NCBI GenBank assembly: GCA_963082975.1
Contig: OY720348.1
Span: 55,145,564 to 55,209,563 of the forward strand
DNA: 64,000 nucleotides
Source: Labia minor
Lineage: Eukaryota; Arthropoda; Insecta; Dermaptera; Spongiphoridae
Direction: 5' to 3'
The notes under the pieces: model-generated
Told to the model about the DNA's origin: nothing
What the model saw: the letters and a program-made list of their open reading frames with translations, nothing else
Databases searched by the model: none
Shown: piece after piece, positions 30,901-43,386 of the stretch
Position numbering within the stretch: the first letter of the stretch is position 1
Layout of the letters: each line of letters opens with the position of its first letter
Position numbers and translations under genes: made by a program

Positions 30901-33232
30901 CACATTCGTGGCAACCTGTAAAAAATGCCTACCTACCTACAATGGGGATTCATGGCGTCCTCCATAGTGGGAGGAACACTCATGAAAAAGAGACTAAGCT
31001 TAGCTCCAAGGTAGTCAATACATCCTGGCGGGCTAATCCCATTAAGGAACATTGTTGAACTACCTTCACGAATGCCTGTCCAATACCATAGAGCCACGTC
31101 TTAGCCATTCTCAGTGATACACATTACTTTACACAAACAAGGGAATCGTCATTAAAAAAAAAAAAAAAAAAAAAAAATGACGATTTGGGAAGCACAAAAC
31201 ACATGCAGATAAACAATCCCTTAACATTTTCTGGCACATACCCGACTCCACCCACTAAATACTAAATAGGAAATACTAAAAAGGTGTTTCCTTTAATAGT
31301 TAGAAGCATGCAAAAACCAAACACCTTTTTTCTATTCTATTCTAAAATATTAATAATTCATTAAATTTAATGTTTCTAGTTTCTATCTATATTTATTGGC
31401 TACCACAAAGGTTTGGAAGCGATGACTCAGGAGGCATTTTCTTGAAGCATTCCTTTATCTGTAAATCCCTAACAACAAACGATTAAGCCAAATAAATAAA
31501 TAATCACCCCCCATACGCAACCTATCAGGCTAACAATTCTAAATACCTTTAAAGGAATTGATGATTCAGTAGATTGTAGATTTGCCATCCTTATTCTTCT
31601 ATCTTCCAATTCTTTCTGTCTTCTATGGTAGCATCTGAAAAACTCGAATCTAACTAACTAACTAACTAACTAACTAACAAACAATGTTAAATTTAAAATA
31701 TTAATAGAAATATAGTATTTTTTATTGTAATATTTAAATTTTGTCAATATTAAATTAAAATCATTACTACCACTAGTGCCAGAATAATGAAAAAATATAC
31801 GTTGAATACTTATTTTTGGTGAGCTGTATTTATAAAAAATTTTGAAGAAACCAATATTATTCGAAGAGAATTGAATTTGCCATCAGCAAAAAGATGATAC
31901 ATGAAAATAAAAGAAAAACAAAAGACATATATAAGATTGAGTATTCAAAATATAATACATTTTTTTTTATCACAAAAAGTACTAACCTCGGAGTTATAAA
32001 TAGGTTGCCCACTCGTAGTAGGTCACTCGACGATATCGATGAACTCGTACTTCTCACCATCTCCCTCCATATATACTAGTGGTCCAAATTTGTTTCGTGA
32101 ATCCATGTTCTTTCAGATGAACTAATAGAGAAATTGAAAATATTTAAATTATTAAATACACTTATTTTTTATATTCAAATGAATAATCCAAAACATTAAA
32201 TTAAATTTTAACCTAATATTCTAAACTAAGCACGACGAATTAAATATAAAAAAAAATTGTCTTGATCATAGCTCTTTTGTTATTTCATGATTAATTATAT
32301 AAATAAATATATCTCTAATGAAAAAAAGCCATTTTTAATTTAAAGAATACTTTCATAACAAAATATTAATTTTTATTAATATGTAATAATAGAAAATTAT
32401 CTACAGATATATCTATACTATACTATATATTAAATTTATTGTTAGGAACTAGAATAAAACAAATTCAGTCGAATGTCAATTTCTTTTTCTTTTTCCTCTT
32501 TGTTAATTTATGAATATTTATATATCTGTCGATACAACTCTTTTATTGATTTTCACCTTAACAATTAATTGAATATGTAATTATAATTATTAATTATAGT
32601 TTGTTGATATATCAACTTTACCTCTAATGTGATGTGATTCCTTTTTCTATATGGATCAGATATATTCTTCAGTCGACGACTAACATCAAACCATAACAAG
32701 CTAAAAAAAAAAAACCGAAAAATTATTTAAATACCTTAACTCGCATAATAATATCAATATAGTAATTTAAAAGCAAAAAAAAAATTTTTTCAAATAAATA
32801 TCAACTATAATTCTCTATTTTCTTACTTTTAATCACTTTTAATATAATAATAAGCACAATATCTAGCCCCATTATGTGTGACTTATTAATTCTTATTTAA
32901 TTTAGGTACTCTGTTCTTTATTAGAAACCTAATCAAATTGATTTCTTTTCAATAATAATATGAGAGATTGAATTTCAAGTGTTTGATTTTTATTATTTAT
33001 TTTATAATGCATTTTCACTGATATTCAATAAATATTTTAATAAACTTGTCGATTTCTTAGAAAATAACGGAGAGATATCAATATTAAAAAATAAATAAAA
33101 TTATATTGAAAAAATAATGATTTTTCAAGAGTTTATAATTATTTTAGATAAAATAAATCGCAATGAAAAAAATAAAAGATAAAAAAAAAAAAAATAACCC
33201 TACACTTTTCTAGAATAAATGTTAATACAAAT

Positions 33233-33236
<4 letters not shown>

Positions 33237-33272
<36 letters not shown>
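33237..33272. repeat. (TA)n microsatellite in intron, unit 2
   Basis: Shortest of the three copies. Confidence 0.9.
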
Positions 33273-33275
<3 letters not shown>

Positions 33276-35270
33276 GAATATTGAAGATAAAAAAAATAAA
33301 ATAAAATGTTAAACTCGTAATTAAAAATAAAAGTAAAAAAAATTATAGTACTACATTATAATAATATGTATGTATCCGATTAAAATTTTATTCTATTTTA
33401 AATATATATATATATATATGATATGATATGATTTGGTTTAAAAATATTTAGGTACACCTAGGCATATATATGTTAGTATATAAATTAAATATTAACTAAT
33501 TCTGTTAGAATAGAGGATATGTTATAGAAAAAGTTCAAATTTATAGAACAAGATGATTTATGCTCCAATTTCATTACCAAATTTGGGCTTCTATTCTATA
33601 CAAATAAAACAATTTAAAATAAAAAAAATAATTATAGTAATTAATATCAGAGAATTAGATTTTAAACTAATCGAAATCTTTAATAATGCTTTTAATCAAC
33701 GAATAGTATTTTTTATATTAATTACGAGTATCTATTTCATCGTACTAGTATTATAAATCTATTATTTGTAGTCTTATTTCGAAATTTAAATAAACGTTTT
33801 TCTTTTTAAAATAAATAAAATTGAATTTTATTTATAAATACCTTACTTTATAAGTTGAATCATGTGAAATGAAAAATTCAATATCATGTTTTCAAAATTT
33901 TTCGTTAATTGTTCAGGAGAATTCTGTCTGACTGAATTGAATTTGATTTTTCTTCTAATATTTTATTTTAATTCCACCACAAGTATTCTTATTTTATATA
34001 GCGGGATAGTACTACTCCCACTTATCTAAACAATTTATAATTTAATGTTTTTTCTTTTCTATCAAACCCCAGAAACAATCATGATTTTTGTAAATGCACC
34101 ACCCTCATTCATCCTTGGATATCAAGACTCACTATGAACAAGTCAGAACTCGTTCAATAATTTATATTAAATTAATAAATAATAATTCTAGTAATTCTCA
34201 GAATTTTTAAAATATATCGATATTTAGTTTCATTTCCGACAATTAACCAAATATCCTTTATTTTATTCTAATAGTTCCCATTGGAATTGATTTATTAAAA
34301 TGATACCAGATAATTTCATGACAAGACAAGATAAAAGAAATCCTAAATATTATGATTAATATTATTTATCTTCTTCACCAAAGTACAATATATTATATCT
34401 ATCCTATTTCGAATTTAAAAAATAAACGTTATATATTCTCTTGATATTACTATAAATAAAATTTAATTTTGATTATCTGTCTAGAAGAGATGAATCAATA
34501 CATTCTTTATAAAATTCTTTCTGTATGTAGAGAGCTTTAAGCGAGAATTTTAGTAATTTTTTTAAATTTAGTATTTTCTGTGTCGGATGTCTAACTAAAA
34601 GGGGCTCCAACTTTGTAAAATCTTCCCAAATTCATAAATATAGTTAATTACCATCCAGTACGTATTTGAACTCTAATTCAAATATTCTATTGAATTTAAA
34701 AACATAATATTTGAAATGTAGCTCATTCGGAAGAGGGTCATTACCCACACACACAACTTTTTCATTTTTTTTCCTCTAAACTGACCGGAAAAATAAAGCT
34801 ATATATTTGATAGTTTTTCACATGATTAAAAATTGATAAAACTGCTATATATAGAATTTCAGCTTGATTGATTTGCTAAAAATACCAGAATTAATTTTTT
34901 AACACTGCAAATCACGCGCCAGCACGTGACGTGTTGCCATCAACAAAGAGCCAAACATGCGCTGGTTTAATAAATATTATTTATTAATTTTAATTTATAA
35001 ATTGTAATTAATTAAATTTAATTTAAATATAATATATGTTATTTAATCGAATTCAAACTGCGAGATAGTCCAGATTTTTTTTTTTTTTTTGATTACTTTT
35101 TTTATAAGACAAGAAAAACGATTCCAATGAAAAAAACAACTAACAATGCATACAAATATTAATTTCAATATTATAAATAATTCAAATGATTTACACTTAA
35201 ATCGGGCGTCTCTGGAACTAGTTTTTTACTCTAATAAATGCATTATTCCAAGAACTGGGTATTTTTTTTA

Positions 35271-35307
35271 TGTTTAGGTGTGAAGGGGCGCTCTGAGCAG
35301 CTAGTAT
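35271..35307 (-). repeat. Truncated inverted relative of the cloverleaf, unit 2
   Basis: Same as 11853-11889. Confidence 0.6.
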
Positions 35308-35628
35308 AATTATAAAAAATATAAAAAAGAATGGGTAATTCTTAAAAGTACAGTTCCAATTATTAATAAAGAAATAATATAAAAAAAATAATAATAAAAT
35401 AAATTACTCAAATAAATTTTAAAAAAATAAAATAAATTATATAAATTAGCGATTTGGGTGTACTAGTTACGAGATAAATGCATTGGGAATTAATCAAGAA
35501 ATCCAAATTTAGTAATGCAATTGAAATATTCTATTTATTAGAAGAATAGTTTTTCTAAATATTCTATTATTGAATAAATCTAGGAATGTGATTAAAAAAA
35601 AAGATGCAATGGTATTTATATTCAATAG

Positions 35629-36364
35629 TCATCCACTCATGGATTTGGATAAAACTTTACCAGTAGGTTCTTTTTTAAGTCCAAATAAACATTTCTTATG
35701 CAATTCTTGCGGGTCGCTTCTAGTTTACGAGATAAAAAGCATTAAAGTTTGCATATAAATCCATTGATATTCTATTTAGCTTCCATGTTTCACTAATTTG
35801 AGAATCAGAGGGATCCACTAATTTTCTTCAGTTCGGATTAGATATAGAAAAATTTAAAAAATAATTAATTAAATAATTTCTCTATATCCAAACCGAACCG
35901 AAAAAACCGAAAATTAGGAATAAGTTAATAATTAGTGAATTAGTCAATAAATAAGTTCATAATAAGGTAATCTGGCAATCTTTAATCCATTTTATCTTGT
36001 AAACTAGAATCGATTAGCATATTATGGACCTCGAAATATAAAGAAATGTTTTATTAACTAATTAACTAATTAAATTGATTTTCGATTTTTATGGTTCAGG
36101 AATTATTTAATTAATTATTTTTTTAATTTTTCTATATCTAATCCAAACTGAAAAAAGAACAGAAAATTACTTAAGCCCTCTCTGATGGTCAAATAATAAA
36201 ACATGCTAGTTAAATAGAATATCAATGGGTTTATATACAAATTTTAATAATTTTTATCTCGTAAATGAAAAGCGACCGCCACATACTGCTTAAGGAAAGT
36301 TCGTTTTGAATCTAAAAAGGAATCCATTGGCAAAGTTTTATCCAAATCCATGACTGGATGACCA
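35629..36364. mobile_element. Foldback element 1, unit 2
   Basis: Both diverged arms present, matching 12211-12946. Confidence 0.75.
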
Positions 36365-36865
36365 GTTTATATAATTACCGATGCCAAAATAAATCAATTG
36401 GAAATATTATATGTAGTATTGAAGGAAATTGTTTTAAAAAAATGTAAAAGAATGTTTTTCTATGCAAATTCAATAATATAATAATAGAAAAATAGAATAG
36501 ATTAGATGTTTAAAAAAATAAATAACTAACTTACCATGTAATGGAGGGTGTGATTAGAATAGTATACAACTATAATGCATGGAGTGGATGCAACCTTCCT
36601 TCATGGCCCATTCTTTGTAAATTGTAATTCTGGAAAAAGAAAAAAAAGGAAATTATTATTTTTGTTATATAGATAGGAATATTTAAAAAAATTCGGAAAG
36701 GATAGTATATCTAATATGAATTTTTGTTATTATTTCTATAATTCTCCCTATTATAGGCTTAATAGACTGGAACTTACTTTTCAGTTTTATTTCCTAATTA
36801 GCGGTGCGATTTTCAAAAGAATCACTTGTATCTATTCACAGTGTATTCAACGATTAATTATAGAA

Positions 36866-37296
36866 TACAAATTTTAGATGGCTTGAACTATTCCAAGACA
36901 AAGAGAGTGTAAATTTAGGTGATAAAGTGTCTGTTTGTGCGCGTCAGTAATGGCTACCAAACTAATCCACGTTTTACCGCTAGTATTTATTTCTCCAATT
37001 ACTTGGGGGGTGGGAGTGGGGCAGGGGAAGAGGGGAGAGGCGCCAAAAAGTTCTATTAATCCAATAGGTTACATTACGAATCAGAAAATAAACTGCGCAT
37101 ATTATCTATTCGTCAATTCAATAGGATCATGAATTATATATATATATATATTAATTCATTTTTTTATATATTAAATAATTGAAATTTTATAAATACTATG
37201 TATATACTAGCTGCTAGGAGCGCCTTCGGCGCTCTTCACACCTAGACGGGGGCTCCGCCCCCTGTACCCCCGAGTGTTACATAGTATTTGGTTGAA
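36866..37296 (+). repeat. R1 repeat, copy d (free of pol)
   Basis: Counterpart of copy b, shifted by 23,418 bp, again abutting exon E1. Confidence 0.8.
37191..37289 (+). other. 99-nt cloverleaf-like palindromic element, copy 4
   Basis: Identical stems, gctagg linker as in copy 2. Confidence 0.85.
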
Positions 37297-37777
37297 TTTA
37301 ATTAATCTTTTTTGTTTTATATTTTTGTTATTTTAATTACTTCTTTATATTTCACAAATGAAAATATTTAAACAAAATAACTGATTTGAATTTGTATATA
37401 GAATTTCTCCCTCTCTTCGATATTGACAATCATAAGAGAAGGGTCTGGACTTCCGCATTTTAGAATAAATTGCTCAAAAAATTTACTATTTTTTTTCAAT
37501 TAAGAAAATTCGTAATTATATTATTTAGATTTAATTTTAAAAAAAATGTGGAAAAAGTTATTTTTAATTGTTTTCTCAATGAAAATTTAGTAAGGATTTA
37601 ATTTATTAATTTGAATGATTGTTTTTAAATTTAATTAAATTTTAATACAATAAAATGAATACTTATAGAAACTATTTAGGCAATTTATTCCAATTTATTA
37701 TGCTATAAAATAATATAATAATTTTCTTAATATATTTTTATTTTTAAACAAATTAGTTTTTAATCTCATTTAGTACT

Positions 37778-37781
<4 letters not shown>

Positions 37782-37834
<53 letters not shown>
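37782..37834. repeat. (TA)n tract at the empty site of the unit 1 insertion
   Basis: The tract runs unbroken from ctaaca to cggtatatactg, where unit 1 has 945 extra bp. Confidence 0.9.
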
Positions 37835-37835
<1 letters not shown>

Positions 37836-38268
37836 GGTATATACTGATATATGTTTTTGAACTTGAAAAATATCCACATGACTTTGAAAGGCGAATCAAA
37901 CTGTTTAAGTCTCATGAGGAAATTCAATTTATGTATTTTTTTATTAATTAAGATAAATTAATAAATAGTATTTAAAAATATTAAAATCAAAATATTTATT
38001 TCAGGGTGACTTAATTATTAGATTTTGGAATATATATTTATAGCTTACTATATATATTTTTTATATAATAATCTCTTAAAAACAATTTTCATTTTTTAAA
38101 TTACTATTTATTTAAATAGATAAAATTAAAAAACATTAAATCATAATTTCTATTAAAATATTAAATAAGTTTGACCTAATTTATGAAATAAATTAATATA
38201 ATTATTTTTACTATGATTTAAATATTTTAAATGATATTTAATTAATTAAAAACTTATAATAAATTAAA

Positions 38269-39274
38269 TATTTTAATAATCCAGCCAATTGATAAAACAT
38301 GAACAGTGACTTCGAATTGAAATAGACATCAGATGAATTCTTATTAAATGTTTTATAATGATAAATAATTTATGGTTTATTCAAATTATATAAAAAGCCT
38401 TAAAAAGTGCCATGCATCAGAATAATCTCGAATAAATATAAAAATACATTATATTATTATTTAGATTATCCCAGTATAAAATATAAATAAAAAAAATTTA
38501 TTCTTATGTAATATATTGAAAAAAGATTTTTATAAGTTTATATAGAACTATATAATTTTATTTTTTTGTTATTTATTTAAATTAAAATATTTTAAATTAA
38601 TATTAAATAGAATAAATACATATGGAAGTTATATTATACGTATATAATTAAATGAAAAGAATGAAAAATTATTTTGTGACAATTTTACAATGATAATTGT
38701 GAGGAGGAGTTGAGAGGGTTGTAATTGGTTATCGCGAGTTAGAATAAATGATAATAAACCTCACCCCGAGGTTGAATTTTGACAAGAACAGCGCCGCTCG
38801 CCGAGCGCCCTGGCTATGCGAGCGCACTCACACACGAACACTGATAGACTGACTACCGCTCGAGCGGCTGGCTAAGAAGAGCCCCTGGCATTTAGGCAAC
38901 CCGCTTCGCTAGTTTCCAAATTTAAAATTTTCATATTTAAAGTACCTGGATTATCCAGCAGCCGCTCAGAAGAATAAAAATGTATACTTTACTAAGTGTT
39001 TTAATAATATTAATTAATTTTAATAATATTCTTAAATTTGAATTAGTAAATTGATTGAGTATATTGATTTATTATGATTATACTCTCTTCTGGTATTTTT
39101 ATCTTATAATTAAATAATAATTATTATTTATATATATACAATCTATATATTTATTGAATAAACCATAAATTAATATTTATTATAAAACATTTAATAAGAA
39201 ATCATTTGATGTCTATTTCAATTCGAAGACACTGTTCATGTCATGCTTTATCAATTAGCTGGATTATTAAAATA
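38269..39274. mobile_element. Foldback element 2 with GC-rich core, unit 2
   Basis: Same arms and core as 15788-16793; core at about 38786-38921. Confidence 0.65.
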
Positions 39275-39602
39275 TATAAACTTTATATTAATTTTAATCT
39301 TAATTTAAATTATCTAATTTATCATATTTTCATTCAATTAATGTCATTTTATCATATTTATTAAATTTTTTATATGAATTAAGAAAGTTATACACATTTA
39401 TTTTAAATATATATCATTTGAAATAAGTTGACCTGTGGCCAGGTCCGAACCGATCGACGGTTTGAAATAAATTAATTTCCAGCTACAGAAACAATTTCAA
39501 ATAATTTTAATATATCTATTAATGAAATAAAAAACAGATATGGATATAACATAAATATTTTTAATTTTATTTTATTTATAATATATATGTAAGACCAGGC
39601 TG

Positions 39603-39630
39603 TGACGTCATGAATGGCTGGATGACGTCA
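39603..39630. promoter_or_regulatory. Twin TGACGTCA palindromes, unit 2
   Basis: Same spacing as in unit 1. Confidence 0.45.
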
Positions 39631-39782
39631 TATAATTTTAAATCAAGAAAAAACTAATAAATATGATTTTCCCGAGGATAAAACCAATACAAAGTGCATG
39701 ATATTCGTGGTGATATATAAAAAAATCTCCTCATGTGAAATTTTGTGTGAAAATAACCCTTCCCTTACTATCGTCGGTCGGT

Positions 39783-41727
39783 AAAAATATAAAAAAGAAT
39801 GGGTAATTCTTAAAAGTACAGTTCCAATTATTAATAAAGAAATAATATAAAAAAAATAATAATAAAATAAATTACTCAAATAAATTTTAAAAAAATAAAA
39901 TAAATTATATAAATTAGCGTTTTGTGTGCATTGGGAATTAATCAAGAAATCCAAATTTAGTAATGCAATAGAAATATTCTATTTATTAGAAGAATAGTTT
40001 TTCTAAATATTATTGAATAAAACTAGGAATGTGATTAAAAAAAAAAGATGCAATGGTATTTATATTCAATAGTCATCCACTCATGCATTTGGTTAAAAGT
40101 CAATATTATAAGATATGCAAAAATTTTTAAATTCTGAGCAATGTGCAGACAAAAACCTTTTTATATATATATCTATATATATATTATTATTATAAGATAA
40201 TGTCTATGTGGTTGAATTTATCAAATATCATATGGATTGAAATTAAAATAAGAAAAAATCTCGAGGAATCAAGTTAGTTCATAGTATGCATTGGCTGTCT
40301 ACCTACAAGGGGCTTCTATCCAAAACTCTTTTTCAAGTTTTCTATTCTTTACAAACTTAATTAAAAAGAATGACAAATTCCTATCTAGCATTGAATAGTA
40401 GAATATAATTTAATAATTAGATAGAATCAATAAAAAAAGAAATAAGAAATTGGTTGGAAAAATCTAATACAAGTAATAATTGAAAAAATATGGAGTGTCT
40501 CCACTCGATTATCTCGCAAATTAGAATCCTAAAATATGATATTTAATATTAATTATCTTCTTCATCTAAATTTACAATTTACATAATTTGTAGCATATCT
40601 CAAATTTCAAATAAACGTAATTCTCTTTATATTTAATCAAATTTAAAGCATATTCTTTCTATAAGATATTGGAAATAAAAAATTCATTGCGTTCTTTTTA
40701 AAAGTTTGATGTGTATCTTTAGAAGAATTTCAGGAGTTTTCCAAAACTATCATCATTAAGGAATATTCATATTAATTTTATAAATTTTATATACTTTTGA
40801 AAAAATATTATACTGATTTAATACATATCCCGCCATCTATTGCGATTAGTGTTGACTACATTTAAAAGTTTTATATTAAAATATTATTTTCAATATTATT
40901 CATTAAGTATATACATATATATAGCAATAATTAAAAGTAAATAAATTTAAATTAAACTGATTTAATAGTAAAATAATTATCCTTCTATTAAAGGAGAAAT
41001 ACAAAGGAATAAATCAAAAGAATTGAAAAAAATCTCTCAACCAAGAACTGAAATCTAATTTCTAAATTATGATGAAATTCAAATATCTTGTTATATACTA
41101 AGGGTATATGTTATCATTATCATCTATAATATACTATAAAATTAAAAATTAAAATATATAATAAATACATATACAATACTTACAATGGATTGATTAATGG
41201 TAGCTAATGGAGTCGACAAACACTTCAACCGGATCATCGTCTTCAATTCCTGGAAAACAAAGACTAATATGAAATAATGTTTTCCTGGAATAATTGATAT
41301 TGGAAATCTACTCACCTTTTTAATGGATCCGTAAAAGTGAAAGATTGCCATCAACATCGATCGATGATACATGAAAAACAAGAATAAAAGACATATTTAT
41401 TAAGTATGAAAATAGATTAGAATAATATTAAAATATTTCTTAAAAAAATACTTAAGTTCTCTTACTGTCCAAAAATTCTTTAAATTTTTCATATATTATC
41501 CTATTCCTATGATAGATATCCTTCAATTTCTATTAAATAATATACATTATAAATATTCATTGAATTGAATTTCAAACATTAATGATGATATATTATAGAA
41601 ATTTCTATAAAAGGATAAAATAAAATATTTCACTATTATCTTATATTCTTCAACTATTATTTTTTAAGTTTAAAAACGGTTTTAAATAATTTTTAATATA
41701 TCAATATATGTTTTATCTATCACCATC
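39783..41727. repeat. Three-part mosaic duplication, unit 2
   Basis: 39783-40099 copies the shoulder of foldback 1. 40111-41454 copies the E13-E15 region and lacks the 96 bp segment; its E14 is 41184-41249, of ELK/LAT type. 41455-41727 is the inverted piece. Junctions are the same as in unit 1, so the mosaic formed once, before amplification. Confidence 0.8.
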
Positions 41728-41747
41728 ATTATAATTATATTCAATAC

Positions 41748-42094
41748 TGTTGATATAATTGTATTTAATTTTTCACAATTTGTCTCATTTGATATCAACT
41801 TAATATCAAAAATCTTTAACTTTATATTATATCTAAATTTTAATCCTAAGTATTGTTATTTGTTCCTTTATTAAATTTTATATTCAGTTGCATAAAACAT
41901 TCTGTTTTATTTAATCAATCCTATTTTTATTTCATTGTTTCTTTCCAGAAATTTGGATAGGAATAGTTTCGATTTAAAGGTACCTAAAGCATCTTTGTTG
42001 AGTTAACAAGATCCGATTTTCGCTTTTCCATTAGGCACACCCCTTTTTATATTTCATTAATTAATTTCAATACAGTTTTGTCGTGTTCTGAACA
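41748..42094 (+). repeat. Candidate 5' LTR, unit 2
   Basis: 347 bp, TG...CA, as in unit 1; primer-binding motif TGGCGAC follows at 42104-42110. Confidence 0.45.
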
Positions 42095-42420
42095 AAATAC
42101 GACTGGCGACTTACTCTTTTATATACCTATCTTTATTTTCCTTCCATATCACGGTCATTCCAATCTAAGATAACTTTCCATTGGCTAGTTATCTTCAAAC
42201 CCCCCCCCCCCCCCCAACAGCTTCCAGTTCCGAATTATTTCCCTTTCGGGTCGTAATAAGGGCTTTAAGCCGTGTTATAGTGACGACACGCTGACAGGAC
42301 AGGTGCGATTTTATCGATACCCTGTCTCCTTATAATCGAAATTTTCTTGTTTTTTTTCTCGAGAGAAACACATTAATTATAAATTTTGAAATTTATTAAA
42401 TTCTATCTTTTCTTAACACT

Positions 42421-43386
42421 ATGGCTAAGGCAAGTTTCAAACAGGCAACTAGTCTATGGGCATTCATTTCAACGGATGTCCAATTCGTTAAAGATTTTAA
42501 AAAAAAGTTGATATCAGACAATTGTAATCATGTAAATGAATTTATAAATAATTGTTCTGAAACAGTTCAGAAGTTGGATAAATTTATTAATTTTATTTTA
42601 GATAATAATTTACATTCAAATGCATGTGAAACCGAGTTTAAAGAGGCTTGTGAAGCACGTTTGCTTTTGAAACATATGCTAGTCGATGCAAAGGCTTTAC
42701 CAGAAGTGAAACCCATTCCAGCCGAACACAAAATGGCGGCTGCTGTCCCCACCCTCCCTAAACTTAACATTGAGCGTTTCGGAGGAGATATCCTCAGTTA
42801 CACAGCTTTCAAGCAGCAATTTGACTGCTCTATCACTAACAACGTTCAACTGGGCGGGATCGACAAGCTCAAATACTTAAGAAGCTATCTTCATTCAGAA
42901 GCTTATTGTTTAATAAGCCATCTCAGCTTATCAGATGGCAATTTTGAGGTTGCACTGGCAATCCTCGATCAACATTACAATCAGCGGCGCACACTTGTTT
43001 ACGCGCATATTTCCGCTTTATACAACTTTCCTAAAGTTTCAGCCCCGAATAAACACGAGTATTCAAAACTATGCTCAACCGTTTTGCAATTAATTTCGGA
43101 GCTGGGTGCACTGAAGATAGAAACCACTACTTGGAGCCCGATGCTGGGCCTATGGATTCTTGACAAGCTGCCACCTGCTGTTAAGGACCAGTTTCTAATG
43201 CAACTTCCGGATGATAATGTTATACCTGAAGTTGAATCCATTCTTCAATATATTCAGAAGATGGCCAAGTTCACAGCTGACAAGGAGCGAGAAGGCAGTC
43301 ATATTAAAAATAAGCTAAGTTATCCTCTTTCTAAAAAACCAAGTTACAAAAAACAAAGCAATTATAAAAAATTTTACTTGAAATAA
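42421..43386 (+). pseudogene. BEL/Pao gag truncated by an 825-bp deletion, unit 2
   Basis: 321 codons, identical in the capsid part to the unit 1 gag, then TAA at 43384-43386 made at the deletion junction (after TTGAAA). The zinc knuckle, the TGA, the Cys/His region and the whole protease core (DSGSQ) are gone. The leader before it has 16 C in the poly-C run. The product could not be processed by its own protease. Confidence 0.88.

Larger units (their letters stand above)
28014..36867 (-). pseudogene. Unrecognised intron-rich gene locus, unit 2, damaged
   Basis: Same exons as the unit 1 locus, shifted by about 23,418-23,440 bp, with all splice dinucleotides retained. E14 (28923-28988) has the GFK/LPT variants, and E6 has the synonymous TTA. 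The TGA in E5 and the missing AG before E13 are shared with unit 1, so the damage predates amplification. One intron base change (tctaatct to tctattct near 33593) opens a 67-codon plus-strand frame that has no other sign of coding. The poly(A) hairpin of the intronic insertion is at about 31144-31187. Confidence 0.55.
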